Notes under the pieces: model-generated
Told to the model about the DNA's origin: nothing
Seen by the model: only the letters and a program-made list of their open reading frames with translations
The model's database searches: none
Made by a program: the position numbers and the translations under genes
NCBI GenBank assembly: GCA_964626565.1
Contig: CAZVFX010000036.1
Coordinates: 1-56,812, forward strand
Source: CAZVFX01 sp964626565
GTDB lineage: Bacteria; Myxococcota_A; UBA9042; CAIXZC01
Length of the DNA: 56,812 nucleotides
Direction of reading: 5' to 3'
Part shown: positions 8,808 to 18,251 of the stretch, piece after piece
Layout of the letters: every line of letters starts with the position of its first letter
Position numbering within the stretch: position 1 is the stretch's first letter

Positions 8808-10820
8808 CTAGAAGGCTAACGTGCAGTCCATCTCTTCACACATGTTGTCCTTCAACTGCTCCATGAACTCCAGGTCGTCCTCGATGGCCGGGTCATCAAG
8901 CTGCAGATTGATACCGGTGCAGAAAGTGGACGCGTCGGCAATCTCAACCACCGCACCGTTGATGTCCGGCGAGTCCTGGTTGAACAGAGTGCACGCCTGT
9001 TTCATGGCCAGAGCCATGCGCAGGATACAGAAGTTCCGCTGCATGATGGGACCGGTGAAATAGGCCAGGCCCGAGTCCGGATCGTCCTCCGCAAAATACG
9101 ACAGGCTGCCCATGGCAACCGTCTTCGAGGCAGTCTCGGTCTTGCCGTTGTTCACCAGCTCGTAGCTGTACGTCACCTTGGCAAAATCCAACGCTTCCCA
9201 GGCATCAAAAATGTTGCTGCTGTCGGCACCGATCTTCACCATCAACAGCCCGTTCTTTTTCGATGCGAACAGGGTGGAAACCGCGACGTCGGGGCCGTCC
9301 CCGCCGCCGGGCGGAGGATTCTGCCCCGGAGGAGCCACATCATGCTGAGGCGACGGGCCCAACAGCACCACCTCACCACCTTCCTCCTTGAAATCAAAGC
9401 CGTAGATGTCCTGGACGAAGAAGCCGTCGGGCAGGCTGAATGAAATCTTCAGATTGTCCGCCACGGGGGTGAGCAGATACTCGATTTCGTGCTGGAACAC
9501 TTCGATAAGCTTGCTGCCTTCATCCAGGAAGTAGAAATTGCCGTTGCCCTGGTTGGCCAGCTCGTACATGAGGTCGAAGTTGAAATCCACTCCCACGCCG
9601 ATGGTGGTGATGCCGATCCCCTCATCGATGTATTCTGCGGAATCGGACAGAATTACGTCGGTATCCGCGATCCCCGCGGTGACCAGCCCGTCTGACAAGA
9701 GCATGAGCCTGTGCACCGCCTCGGAGTCGGTGATGTTCTTCATGGCCAACTCGTACCCCATCACCATGCCCGCGTGGAGGTTGGTTGAGCCGCCGGGCAT
9801 GATCCCGTTGATTATCCCTTCGATCATCGGCTTGTTCTCGTCCAGAACCAAGGTCGGTCCCATGATAGTGGAGGCCGAGCTTTCGTAGGTGACGATGGAC
9901 AGAGTGTCGTTCTCATCCAGGCTGTCCAGCATCAGCACCAGCCCTTCACGCACGAACTCCATCTTGCCGGCCTCCCCCATGGAGCCCGAGGCATCGACTA
10001 CCACCACCAGGTTCAGATGGGTGGACTCGATAACTGCGGGGTCCAGCCCTGAGTTGAGGCCCAACTGCATGGAGATGAGGGGCTCACCAACGGCGGGGTC
10101 GTAGAAGAGGCCTAAGAAAGCGTGGAGGGTCACCAACATGGAATAATCGGGCGCGGGCAGCGGCGTGTCGTGCTCGTTCAAGAACCCTTCAATCGGAAAG
10201 AACTCGGCCTCGGGCACCTGGCCGTCGGCCACCAGGCTCCGGAAATAGCCCACGTCCTGAGCGCCGCCCGGTTTAAGGCCGATGCCGAATCCACCGCCGG
10301 AGCAGACGCCGCCGCACAGGTCGTCTTCGCCGATCATCTTGCCCGCACATTCCGGCGTGCATCCTTCAACTTCCACGCACACGCCCTCCTGGCAACTGGT
10401 CTGGGCTGAGCACCAGCCGCACGACCCGCCGCAGCCGTCGGGGCCGCACTGTTTGTTCTCACAGTCGGGGGTGCAATCCCCGGGAGTTCCCGGTCCCGGC
10501 GGCGGACCGCCGGGGAAGTCGGCGGCGGAAATATCCTCCGCGGGGAGGACCTCTCCCCAGTACCCGGGAGAGCCAGCGTCAACGGCCGAAAGGTCGTGGG
10601 GGCCTTCCCAGCCCGCGCCCCAGCCGTCTTCAGCGCTCTCGGACGCGTCCATAGCGTATGCGTCTCCGTAGCCAGCCAGAGGCGCCGGCTGCGGATTGGC
10701 TTCGTCCATTATTCCCAGGCTTCCGCCGCAACCAACCAGCCCGGCACATCCGATAATGAGCATTGCGACCACTGCCCCGCCAATTTCCGACCACAGTCCT
10801 GCACAGTTTATTCTGTTCAT
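8808..10820 (-). CDS. VWA-domain lipoprotein (YfbK-like)
   Basis: Encodes 670 residues from ATG 10820, preceded by AAGGGGGACGAC. The open frame continues upstream, but that part has no ribosome site and non-coding composition. The signal peptide ends in LVGC, a lipobox. An acidic linker and Cys-rich CGPDGCGGSCGWC segments come next. The stretch around YFRSLVADGQVPEAEFFP resembles the region before the VWA domain in YfbK-type proteins. The VWA domain runs about residues 265-450, with the metal-site motif DASGSMG, GGSTNL and LLSDG all intact. The C-terminal part resembles the post-VWA beta domain of that family. VWA lipoproteins bind partners through a divalent metal; the partner is not evident. 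It shares a divergent intergenic region and a near-identical ribosome site with the propeller gene at 11173. Confidence 0.88.
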   Translation of the reverse strand: MNRINCAGLWSEIGGAVVAMLIIGCAGLVGCGGSLGIMDEANPQPAPLAGYGDAYAMDASESAEDGWGAGWEGPHDLSAVDAGSPGYWGEVLPAEDISAADFPGGPPPGPGTPGDCTPDCENKQCGPDGCGGSCGWCSAQTSCQEGVCVEVEGCTPECAGKMIGEDDLCGGVCSGGGFGIGLKPGGAQDVGYFRSLVADGQVPEAEFFPIEGFLNEHDTPLPAPDYSMLVTLHAFLGLFYDPAVGEPLISMQLGLNSGLDPAVIESTHLNLVVVVDASGSMGEAGKMEFVREGLVLMLDSLDENDTLSIVTYESSASTIMGPTLVLDENKPMIEGIINGIMPGGSTNLHAGMVMGYELAMKNITDSEAVHRLMLLSDGLVTAGIADTDVILSDSAEYIDEGIGITTIGVGVDFNFDLMYELANQGNGNFYFLDEGSKLIEVFQHEIEYLLTPVADNLKISFSLPDGFFVQDIYGFDFKEEGGEVVLLGPSPQHDVAPPGQNPPPGGGDGPDVAVSTLFASKKNGLLMVKIGADSSNIFDAWEALDFAKVTYSYELVNNGKTETASKTVAMGSLSYFAEDDPDSGLAYFTGPIMQRNFCILRMALAMKQACTLFNQDSPDINGAVVEIADASTFCTGINLQLDDPAIEDDLEFMEQLKDNMCEEMDCTLAF

Positions 10821-11172
10821 GTCGTCCCCCTTAATTCGTTTTTTCTCTCGCTCCCTATTCCCTTTACAAGAACCGTTCCAACTGCTGCAGATAGAAACAG
10901 TTTGTCGACGGTGAGAACGCCTGCAGCGAGGAATGTAACGGCAGTATGTTCCCCCTATGGCCGGGAAAAATACCGACTTGTCCCACTGAGCCGTGCACAT
11001 CATGCACACTCGGAGGTCTCTGATCGCTATCGGAGGCTTTCGCACACACGTGTTAAAAGACCGTCTGAAGGATCCCCGCGCGAGGCGGCTATTGCCGAAA
11101 CATGGCATCCTATTTGCACTGCTTGAAGGGTGCGAGAGAGAAACGAAACATTTCAGCGAAAGGGGGACGACC
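10821..11172. other. Divergent intergenic region, no gene seen
   Basis: 352 bp between two divergently read lipoprotein genes. Both start codons are preceded by the same 11-mer AGGGGGACGAC, one on each strand, which suggests a duplicated translation-start region. I found no promoter pair with convincing boxes and no RNA gene. Confidence 0.5.
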
Positions 11173-12777
11173 ATGAAACCTCTTGTGAAACGATTTTCAC
11201 TGTCTACTTTGTGCCTGGTGGGACTGGTTTTTGTCGCGGCTCAGACCGGCGGCTGCCTGATTCCATCCAACGACCCGATGCCCGGGGACGTGCAGGAGGT
11301 GGAGAATCCACCGCCGGACGTCGAGAATCCACCTCCCGATGACGTCGACGCCGGGCCACTACCCGTCGACGCCGAGGTGCTGCCCGACGGCCTGCCGTCG
11401 GTCGAGGTGCCCATCGCCTATGCTGACGCCGCGTTCAGCCCCAACGGCAGGTACGTGCTGCGCCTGTCCCTTGACGCGGGCGGCCAGGGCTGCCTCAGCG
11501 TGGCGGACCTGGACCAATGGAAGGTCCACCACCTGGATGACGTATGCAACTTGCGCTGGATCGACTTCAGCCCGGACGGCTCGGTGGCCTACCTGCTGGA
11601 GGTGACGGGCAACATGGTTACCGCGTTGAACCTCGACGATCTTTCCCTGACTGCATCGTACGAGACGTCGGACATCTACTCCACCATGGACGTCTCTCCA
11701 GGTGGAGACAGTCTGGTGCTCACCAACAAGCCCACCACCAACTGGACCGAAAGCCAGTACGAGTGGAACACCTACAACATGGAGTTGAGGCACCTCGGAA
11801 TTGTGCGCCCCGGCGATAACCTGGTGCACGAGCAGACTTTCCCGTATGCCATCCGTTCCATCGCATTTTCGCCGGTGGACGATGCAGTGCTGGTAACCAT
11901 GTCCTGGTGGAAAGAAGACGGCCTCCCCGAAGCCCAGGTGCACTTCATGAACCCGGTTACCGGAGTGGTGGAGAACGACATCGCATTCCCTAACTGCGCC
12001 GACGAAGTTGCAGTGCAGCCTGAAGGCACCCTGGCGATCCTCTCACCCAATCAGTGCTTCGTCCATCCCATCGTCCTGTCCCCGCCCCCGGAAGAGGAGT
12101 GGAGCAACGAGGAGGAAGGGGACACCTGGACCGGCTGGGATGACTCCTGGGAAGATGATTGGGACGAATGGGACGAGTTTGACGATGCGGACCCCGCCTC
12201 CATAATCGACCTCACCACCCGTGAATTCGTCGGCAACCTTCCCGGCTTCGGCCCGGTGCAGTTTTCGCCCGACGGCAAGACCGCGGTTGCCTTCTCACGT
12301 CAGGAAACCATGATGAAGCAGTGGAACATGTTCCAGCAAAGAACGGTGGGGCTTGTTATCATCAGACTCGAAGACCTGTACTGGAAGGTGGTGGAATACG
12401 GCGATGATGAACCGGACTACTTCTTCGGTCTGAAGAGCGACCGCCTCTTCCTTCATGACCAGGAAGGGGGCTCCGACCGCGTTGTCACCATGGATATGCC
12501 GACAGAAGAACTCACGGTGATGGGCGGAGCGCCTTCTCACTTTGCGGGGAAGACCATGACCGCGGACGGTAACGCGATCTACATGGTTTACGAAGGTGCG
12601 CTCAGACGCCTGAATGCAGGGGGCGAAAGTGTCTCCAACATCCCCCTGGACTTCACGGCAGGGCAGATCTCAGCCCGGCCCCAGAACGACTACCTCATCG
12701 TCACCGATGCTGACAGCAGCACCATCCACCTTCTCGACCTTGCCTCCGATACAGTGGAAAAATCGCTGGAGATGTAG
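11173..12777 (+). CDS. Beta-propeller lipoprotein
   Basis: Encodes 534 residues from ATG 11173, with AGGGGGACGAC just upstream; the frame runs further 5' but without a start signal. The signal peptide ends in TGGC, a lipobox. A proline-rich, acidic linker (repeats of ENPPPDV) spans about residues 35-60. The remainder has repeated blade motifs, FSPNGRYVL, FSPDGSVAYLL, VSPGGDSLVLT and FSPDGKTAVAF among them, typical of WD40-like or YVTN-like propellers, with about seven predicted. One loop near residue 310-345 is extremely acidic and Trp-rich. Probably a periplasmic-side or surface binding protein. Its job is unknown; the divergent VWA lipoprotein could be a partner. Confidence 0.85.
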   Translation: MKPLVKRFSLSTLCLVGLVFVAAQTGGCLIPSNDPMPGDVQEVENPPPDVENPPPDDVDAGPLPVDAEVLPDGLPSVEVPIAYADAAFSPNGRYVLRLSLDAGGQGCLSVADLDQWKVHHLDDVCNLRWIDFSPDGSVAYLLEVTGNMVTALNLDDLSLTASYETSDIYSTMDVSPGGDSLVLTNKPTTNWTESQYEWNTYNMELRHLGIVRPGDNLVHEQTFPYAIRSIAFSPVDDAVLVTMSWWKEDGLPEAQVHFMNPVTGVVENDIAFPNCADEVAVQPEGTLAILSPNQCFVHPIVLSPPPEEEWSNEEEGDTWTGWDDSWEDDWDEWDEFDDADPASIIDLTTREFVGNLPGFGPVQFSPDGKTAVAFSRQETMMKQWNMFQQRTVGLVIIRLEDLYWKVVEYGDDEPDYFFGLKSDRLFLHDQEGGSDRVVTMDMPTEELTVMGGAPSHFAGKTMTADGNAIYMVYEGALRRLNAGGESVSNIPLDFTAGQISARPQNDYLIVTDADSSTIHLLDLASDTVEKSLEM

Positions 12778-12781
12778 AGAG

Positions 12782-12836
12782 GCAATTGCCAATTACCAAT
12801 TTTCAATTACCAACTTTCAATTACCAACTCTCAATT
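12782..12836. repeat. AT-rich short tandem repeat (TTTCAATTACCAAC)
   Basis: Three to four imperfect copies of a 14-15 nt AT-rich unit in an otherwise GC-rich contig. A related copy in the opposite orientation lies at 44692-44729. Located between two same-strand lipoprotein genes. Confidence 0.6.
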
Positions 12837-12906
12837 TGCGACTTCGGATGTTTTGCTTCGTTGATTCTCGCTGCTGTTGGTGTACCCTTGACTGGCGGGA
12901 GGAATG

Positions 12907-14052
12907 ATGCGGCTGATTGGGATAACGGTTGGTATTGTCATCGGTCTTGCCGCGGGCTGTGCTGACGAGTTGGCTGGGGAAGGCGAGGCTTGCGGCACGA
13001 CTAGCGACTGCAAGTCCGGGTTGGTTTGTTATTCCGACAAGTGTGTGCATCCCGACCAGTCAATTCCCTGCATGGTGGATGCCCAGTGCCCGAGTCTCTA
13101 CTCCTGCGTTCAAGGCCAGTGCGAGCCGGTGCCGCCGGCGGAGTGTGGGGCAGGCCTGCCGTGTCCCGAAGGGCAGGAATGCATGGAGGGCGCTTGCATC
13201 GGCGTTACTCCCGACGTCACGCCGGAGGTCGAGATTGACACCGGCCCGCCGCCGGAATGCACCAGCAACGCAGACTGCCTGTCCGGCAAATGTAACGTCA
13301 CTGCGGGTACCTGCTACGACCCCAATTGCGTGGATGAGTCTGATTGCGAAGACAACAACGTCTGCACAATCGACCAGTGCGATCCCACGGAAGGGTGTTG
13401 GTGGGAGAACATCAGCGGAGATCCGTGCGAGGACGGCAGTGCGTGCACTCTGGGTGACGCTTGCGCGGATGGCTTGTGCGAGCCGGGCGCCAAGATAGAT
13501 TGCAACGATAACAATGACTGCACCAGCGACTTCTGCGACCCCGCAACGGGCTGCGAGTACACCGAGTCGGTGGCCCCGTGCGACGACGGGAACCCCTGCA
13601 CCGTGGGGGATGTTTGCAACAACGGGATCTGCGCCTCGGGCCCGCCTTTGGACTGCAACGACTACAACGTGTGCACGGTTGACTCTTGCGACGTAACGCT
13701 GGGCTGCCTCAACATGCCCCAGAACAACACCCCGTGCGATGACGACAACCAATGTACCTTGAACGACCTGTGCCAGGACGGGAAATGCCAGGGGCTCGAC
13801 CCGGACCAGTGCGATGACGGGGACGTGTGCACCGACGATATTTGCGATCCGGTGGAGGGGTGCCTCCACGAGTTGGGTGAGGCGCCGTGCAGCGACGGCG
13901 ACGCGTGCACGGTGGAAGACCATTGCGTAGAAGGAAGCTGCACGGGCGGGGTGCCTGTTGACTGCACCGCACCGTGCGAGGAAAAATGCCACGCCAGCCC
14001 CATTATTGAATGCTGGTGTGAAGACGGCGCCTGCCAGGCGACTTGTGGGTAG
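12907..14052 (+). CDS. Cys-rich lipoprotein with CDDGNxCT repeats
   Basis: Encodes 381 residues from the second of two adjacent ATGs (12907), because GGGAGGA at 12897-12903 leaves only one base before the first ATG (12904). The signal peptide ends in LAAGC. Residues about 25-100 contain short Cys clusters (CKSGLVC, CPSLYSC). From about 120 onward there are repeats of the form CxDxNxCTxDxCDPxxGC alternating with CDDGNPCTVGDVC. The same repeat builds the C-terminal half of the protein at 53538 and part of the one at 40620. Such arrays are common in deltaproteobacterial surface proteins and are thought to be disulphide-rich stalks. No enzymatic domain is visible. Confidence 0.82.
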   Translation: MRLIGITVGIVIGLAAGCADELAGEGEACGTTSDCKSGLVCYSDKCVHPDQSIPCMVDAQCPSLYSCVQGQCEPVPPAECGAGLPCPEGQECMEGACIGVTPDVTPEVEIDTGPPPECTSNADCLSGKCNVTAGTCYDPNCVDESDCEDNNVCTIDQCDPTEGCWWENISGDPCEDGSACTLGDACADGLCEPGAKIDCNDNNDCTSDFCDPATGCEYTESVAPCDDGNPCTVGDVCNNGICASGPPLDCNDYNVCTVDSCDVTLGCLNMPQNNTPCDDDNQCTLNDLCQDGKCQGLDPDQCDDGDVCTDDICDPVEGCLHELGEAPCSDGDACTVEDHCVEGSCTGGVPVDCTAPCEEKCHASPIIECWCEDGACQATCG

Positions 14053-14134
14053 GATTTACGGCGCCGGGCTGCGGGGCGGTCAGCGCTCAGGATGACCTAT
14101 TCTCGTCGCTGACAGCTAGTTTTGGAGAAACGAA

Positions 14135-15010
14135 TTGGGAACGTTTGATCAACTACCGATGTCCAGGCCCTCGGCCGACGAAGAACGGCCACTGACACCC
14201 GGAAGGGCGAAGCTGTACGACATCATCTTTGAGGCGGACACGCCCGCGGGAAAGGCGTTCGACGTGCTTCTGCTGGCGGCCATCTTCCTCAGCATCGTCA
14301 CCGTCATGTTGGAGAGCGTTGAATCGGTGAGGGCGGAGTACCGGGGCCTCCTCAACGGCCTGGAGTGGTTTTTCACCCTCCTGTTCACCATCGAGTATGT
14401 GATTCGCCTCCTTTCGGTGCGCCACGCCTCCCGCTACGCGACCAGCTTTTTCGGCGTCGTGGACCTGTTGGCCACTGCGCCAACCTATCTCAGCCTCCTT
14501 TTCCCGGGCGCCCAGACTCTGCTCATCATTCGCACATTGCGCCTGTTGCGAGTTTTTCGAGTCTTCAAGATGGCCCGCTATCTCGGCGAGGCAAGGCTGC
14601 TGGTCGACGCGCTCAAAGCGAGCCGGGCCAAAATCACCGTCTTCTTAGGCGCGGTGCTGGCCGTGGTGACCATTCTCGGCTCGGTGATGTACCTGGTGGA
14701 AGGCCCCGAGCACGGTTTCACCAGCATCCCCCGGGGCATGTACTGGGCCATCGTAACCATGACCACCGTGGGCTACGGCGACATCGCGCCTGAGACCGTG
14801 CCCGGCCAGTTCATCGCCGCATTCCTGATGATCTTGGGCTACGGCATAATCGCGGTGCCCACCGGCATCGTCACCGTGGAGATGGCTAATGCATCACGCA
14901 ACCGCGGGGACCGACAGGAGTGCTCCCGCTGCGGGGCAAACGCACACGACGCAGACGCAAGGTACTGTAAGGCCTGCGGCAGACTCTTGGCCCTGGAGGA
15001 TCCGGCGTGA
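14135..15010 (+). CDS. Voltage-gated K+ channel with C-terminal zinc ribbon
   Basis: Encodes 291 residues from a TTG at 14135, selected because GGAG lies 7 nt upstream; an ATG at 14159 lacks a ribosome site. Six membrane segments are visible: S1-S3, an arginine-bearing S4 (IIRTLRLLRVFRVFK), S5, the pore and S6. The selectivity filter TTVGYGD lies near residues 210-216. The protein ends with CSRCG and CKACG pairs, a zinc-ribbon-like knuckle that is unusual for a channel tail. It acts in the inner membrane in potassium flux. The stop codon overlaps the start of the kinase gene (GTGA), so the three genes to 17663 form a translationally coupled operon. Confidence 0.93.
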   Translation: MGTFDQLPMSRPSADEERPLTPGRAKLYDIIFEADTPAGKAFDVLLLAAIFLSIVTVMLESVESVRAEYRGLLNGLEWFFTLLFTIEYVIRLLSVRHASRYATSFFGVVDLLATAPTYLSLLFPGAQTLLIIRTLRLLRVFRVFKMARYLGEARLLVDALKASRAKITVFLGAVLAVVTILGSVMYLVEGPEHGFTSIPRGMYWAIVTMTTVGYGDIAPETVPGQFIAAFLMILGYGIIAVPTGIVTVEMANASRNRGDRQECSRCGANAHDADARYCKACGRLLALEDPA

Positions 15011-15654
15011 AAGGCGACGTCATCATCGTTGAAGAGCATCACAGAAGAGCCGCCTCTGCCATCGTGCCAATGCTGCTGTCCGCGGTGAAGAACTGTGCGC
15101 GGCGGTACACCCTCACCGTTGCCGGGGAGTCGGGTAGCGGCAAGTCGGAGACCGCCAAAGCGCTGGCTGAAGCGCTGGCCGAAAGCGGCATTTCCACGGT
15201 GGTGCTTCAGCAGGACGACTATTTTGTGCACCCTCCGAAAACCAACGACGCCACCCGTCGCAAAGATATCGCATGGGTAGGCACCGGCGAGGTACACCTC
15301 GATTTGCTGGACGCGCATCTGCTTGAGGCACGGGAGGGAGCTGGGGAGGTGTCAAAACCTCTCGTGATCTACGACGAAGATCGCATCACGGAAGAAACCA
15401 TGAGCCTGACCGGTGCACAGGTGATCATCGCGGAAGGGACCTACACAACGCTTCTGAAGAACGTGGACTCCCGGGTGTTCATAGCCCGCAACCGTCTGGA
15501 GACCATGGCTGCGCGCAAGCGCCGGGCCAGGGAGGCTCCCGACCCGTTCATTGAGGAGGTGCTGAAGATCGAACACGCGATTATCGCTCCCCATCGGGAA
15601 CTGGCGGACTTCGTAATCACCCGGGACTACGATGTGGAGTTCACGGCATCATGA
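15007..15654 (+). CDS. Uridine-kinase-like P-loop kinase
   Basis: Encodes 215 residues from GTG 15007, overlapping the channel stop by 4 nt. A Walker A loop GESGSGKS lies near residues 39-46, followed by a strand ending QQDDYF, as in the uridine kinase/phosphoribulokinase family where this Asp binds substrate. Arg-rich lid residues (RKRRAREAPDPF) are near 168-180. The family phosphorylates nucleosides or small metabolites; the substrate here is not determinable from sequence. The N-terminal 30 residues precede the P-loop and match nothing I recognise. Its stop overlaps the next start (ATGA). Neighbouring a glycosidase, it may act on a sugar or nucleoside product. Confidence 0.82.
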   Translation: MKGDVIIVEEHHRRAASAIVPMLLSAVKNCARRYTLTVAGESGSGKSETAKALAEALAESGISTVVLQQDDYFVHPPKTNDATRRKDIAWVGTGEVHLDLLDAHLLEAREGAGEVSKPLVIYDEDRITEETMSLTGAQVIIAEGTYTTLLKNVDSRVFIARNRLETMAARKRRAREAPDPFIEEVLKIEHAIIAPHRELADFVITRDYDVEFTAS

Positions 15655-17663
15655 TGAACCGGGAGTGGGTCGCTCGATACACCGAAGGGCACTCTTCCTT
15701 CATCCCTTTCCTCATGCCTGAGCAGGCGCTGAAAATGAGCGCGGGGGAAACCCTGGAGATACTTCGGGCCAGGTTCGGAGCCGATCTCGAACGAGCGCTA
15801 TCACCGGAACCGATGGAAGCGCGGCTGTCTGGTGAATTCTGGCTGAAAAGCGCCAACATCGCGGGCATCAACGTCCGCACCGTCGGATCATTCTGGAACG
15901 TGTTAAAATACCTGTTGACCCTGCCCGCAGCCCGGGATTCGATCCACCTGTTGCCCATCTGGGAGGCCGGGGTAGTGGGCAGCATCTACGGCATGAGCAG
16001 TTGGGAGCTGAACCCCGAGTTCTTCAGCCCTGAGTTGGCCGCCGCGTGTCCCCACTTGAGCACCACTGAGCAGCAGCTCAAGGCGGTGATCAACGTTATC
16101 CATCTTAGCGGCCGGACCGTGGGAATGGACGTCATTCCTCACACCGATCGTTACTCGGAAATCGTATTGTCAAACCCCGACTTCTTCGAGTGGCTGAAGC
16201 GAGACGACCTGGAAATCGTCGACCACAGTGAGAACCTGCACGAAGAAGCCATGGGAGCGATTTTTACCCTCCTCAACGAGTTGGGGCCTGCGGTTGAAGA
16301 TGAGACGACTCCCGCGTCGACTGAGGAGCTGTTCGGCCGGGGAGAGCGGGAAAAGGTGCGGGTGCTGTTCGGTGAGCCGGCCGACCACGAGGGAAGGGGA
16401 CGACGACGCAACGAGTTCGTGAAACGGCTGCATCGCTTAGGCCTTGAGCCTGTTCCCGGGACTATGGCTCCGCCCTACCGAGGCCTGGAGGTGGACCCCC
16501 GGGAAGAAGCGAAGACTGTGGACGAGAACGGCCAGGTTTGGCGAGACTACCGGATCACCAATCCGGAGCCCATGTCCAGGGTGTTCGGGCCGTTGACCAG
16601 GTACAAACTGTACGGCCGCAAAGACGACAACCGGAATTGGGAGATCGATTTTGACCTCCCCCGGAAGAACGTTTGGGACTACGTGTGCCGGAAATACGGG
16701 GAGGTTCAAAAAAAGTTCGGGTTCGACTTCATGCGGGGCGACATGTCCCATGTGCAGATGCGGCCGGAAGGGGTGCCGCCAGAGGTGGACGACCACTACG
16801 ACCTCCTGGCCGCGGTCAAACATCACATCCGTCAGCGCGGCTGCTCTCACTTCGGATACTTCGGGGAGTCGTTTCTGGCGCCTCCCGGAGTCATGGCATT
16901 CGGCTGCGAGGAGGATCATCTGGAAGCTTCTCACGCGGACGCGACTTTGGGAGATCTCCAGTCCACTTCCGTCGGGTCCGTGGAGTTCATGGAGAAACTC
17001 CATCACTATGTCGGCCTGGCCGACACCCGGTCTTTTGCTCCGGCCTTCACCGTGATGACCGGCGACAAGGACGACCCCCGCTTTGATGAGTTCTACCGGG
17101 ATGGAAACGAAGTCAGGCTGTTCGCCTCATACTTCCTCACCGACATGCCGGGCTATGTGGGGCTGGGATACGAAACAAGGGATGTTCATCACAAACCTGC
17201 GCCCAATGAACACTACACCAAGCTGTACGTGTTTCAGGAAAGGACCGGTCCAAAAGCGACTAACGGGCCCTACGTGTGGGGGAAGAACAGCTCGCTGTTT
17301 GCCGCGGTCAACCGGCTGCGGCTCTACCTTGACCAAATCGACTTCGTGAGCAGATTCCGCGGCCGGAAGGTCCTGTGGCTGCAGCCTCCCGACCCTACCG
17401 GAAACAAGAAACTGATCGTCTGGACCTTCGAAGGACTGGAACAGTTCCTACTCCTGGCCAACTTCGACACCGTGAGCAAAAGCCCCGATGTAAATCTGTC
17501 GGATTCCATCAACGTGCCGGAACAGATGCGGTGGACGCTTGATTTTTCCACCCACGATAAGGCCGGGTGCGATATCCCGGCAGGTTCGGAGACCGTGGTT
17601 CGGCTAGCCCCAGCCGAAGGCCGGGTCTATCGACTATTGCAGGGGAACGCAACAGAGGGCTGA
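15651..17663 (+). CDS. GH13-like glycosidase
   Basis: Encodes 670 residues from ATG 15651 (an alternative ATG is 3 nt later). No signal peptide, so cytoplasmic. Motifs fit the alpha-amylase barrel: GMDVIPHTDR near residue 158 (region I), FMRGDMSHV near 360 with the candidate Asp nucleophile (region II), and GYFGESFL near 403 with the candidate acid Glu (region III). MTGDKDD near 465 stands where the region IV HD motif is expected and is degenerate. The family acts on alpha-glucosidic bonds; this member is divergent, so exact activity is open. It is the third gene of the channel-kinase operon. Its 3' end overlaps the convergent lipoprotein gene by 30 nt. Confidence 0.75.
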   Translation: MMNREWVARYTEGHSSFIPFLMPEQALKMSAGETLEILRARFGADLERALSPEPMEARLSGEFWLKSANIAGINVRTVGSFWNVLKYLLTLPAARDSIHLLPIWEAGVVGSIYGMSSWELNPEFFSPELAAACPHLSTTEQQLKAVINVIHLSGRTVGMDVIPHTDRYSEIVLSNPDFFEWLKRDDLEIVDHSENLHEEAMGAIFTLLNELGPAVEDETTPASTEELFGRGEREKVRVLFGEPADHEGRGRRRNEFVKRLHRLGLEPVPGTMAPPYRGLEVDPREEAKTVDENGQVWRDYRITNPEPMSRVFGPLTRYKLYGRKDDNRNWEIDFDLPRKNVWDYVCRKYGEVQKKFGFDFMRGDMSHVQMRPEGVPPEVDDHYDLLAAVKHHIRQRGCSHFGYFGESFLAPPGVMAFGCEEDHLEASHADATLGDLQSTSVGSVEFMEKLHHYVGLADTRSFAPAFTVMTGDKDDPRFDEFYRDGNEVRLFASYFLTDMPGYVGLGYETRDVHHKPAPNEHYTKLYVFQERTGPKATNGPYVWGKNSSLFAAVNRLRLYLDQIDFVSRFRGRKVLWLQPPDPTGNKKLIVWTFEGLEQFLLLANFDTVSKSPDVNLSDSINVPEQMRWTLDFSTHDKAGCDIPAGSETVVRLAPAEGRVYRLLQGNATEG

Positions 17664-18065
17664 CTCACCCGGGCAGCCCATCTCTTCCCAAGGGGCGAAG
17701 CCCGACTGGCAAAGTCCCTCGACGCTGGAGCAGTAGCCGCCCACCGCACCACAATCTCCCTGGGGCAAACAGCACGATGCGCCTGCGCCTCCCGGACAGT
17801 CCAACTCGGTCCAGTTGAAGTACCCTTCGCCGCACCATTCGCTGACGCCGGAGCAGTAGCCGCCCGCGCCGCCGCAACTTGCCTCCGGTGCGTCCTCGCA
17901 AACCCCGGCGTTGCACAACTGACCAGACCCGCAGTCAGAGTTGCTGACGCACACGACATCGTCCGGCCCGCCCATTTCGCAGGCTGGAAGGGCCGGAAGG
18001 GCGGTGGCGATTAGCATACAGAAACCAAGCGAAAGCGATTTGGAAAGACTCAACAAGTGCCGCAT
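17634..18065 (-). CDS. Small Cys-rich lipoprotein
   Basis: Encodes 143 residues from ATG 18065, with GGAGGAGGG directly upstream. The signal peptide ends in LPAC. The mature part has a CxSNSDCGSGQLCNAGVC segment followed by two repeats around GGYCSxVExxCxxGFxxWxExxCPG, each with six cysteines. No enzyme motif. Function unknown; presumably a disulphide-stabilised envelope protein. Its 3' end overlaps the glycosidase gene on the other strand by 30 nt, and it diverges from the large repeat protein at 18252. Confidence 0.78.
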   Translation of the reverse strand: MRHLLSLSKSLSLGFCMLIATALPALPACEMGGPDDVVCVSNSDCGSGQLCNAGVCEDAPEASCGGAGGYCSGVSEWCGEGYFNWTELDCPGGAGASCCLPQGDCGAVGGYCSSVEGLCQSGFAPWEEMGCPGESALCCVPLQ

Positions 18066-18118
18066 TTTCCCTCCTCCGTCGTCACCGTTTCCGTCGGCAT
18101 ACCCGACTGAACAAGGCC

Positions 18119-18147
18119 AACATATCAACCGATCGGTAGATTGTCAA
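18119..18147 (-). promoter_or_regulatory. Promoter with palindromic spacer for the 18065 gene
   Basis: On the minus strand TTGACA (18147-18142), a 17-nt spacer and TATGTT (18124-18119). The spacer contains the perfect palindrome ACCGATCGGT at 18128-18137, a plausible repressor site. Confidence 0.6.
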
Positions 18148-18176
18148 GGAGAATTGTGTGTGTTGCGCTGAACGAC

Positions 18177-18221
18177 CGCGCTCCGAGCGCGATTGACACA
18201 CTGTATTCTGAATGAAACACT
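18177..18221 (+). promoter_or_regulatory. Promoter and palindrome upstream of the 18252 gene
   Basis: TTGACA at 18193-18198 is followed 17 nt later by AACACT. Immediately upstream is the palindrome CGCGCTCCGAGCGCG (18177-18191). Confidence 0.5.
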
Positions 18222-18251
18222 AGTAGTTGAACGAAAAAGGGGAGGAACACC

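Noticed and set aside
10821..11174. N-terminal extension of the VWA protein by 118 codons
   Set aside because: The extension lacks a ribosome site, and the internal ATG at 10820 gives a proper lipoprotein signal.
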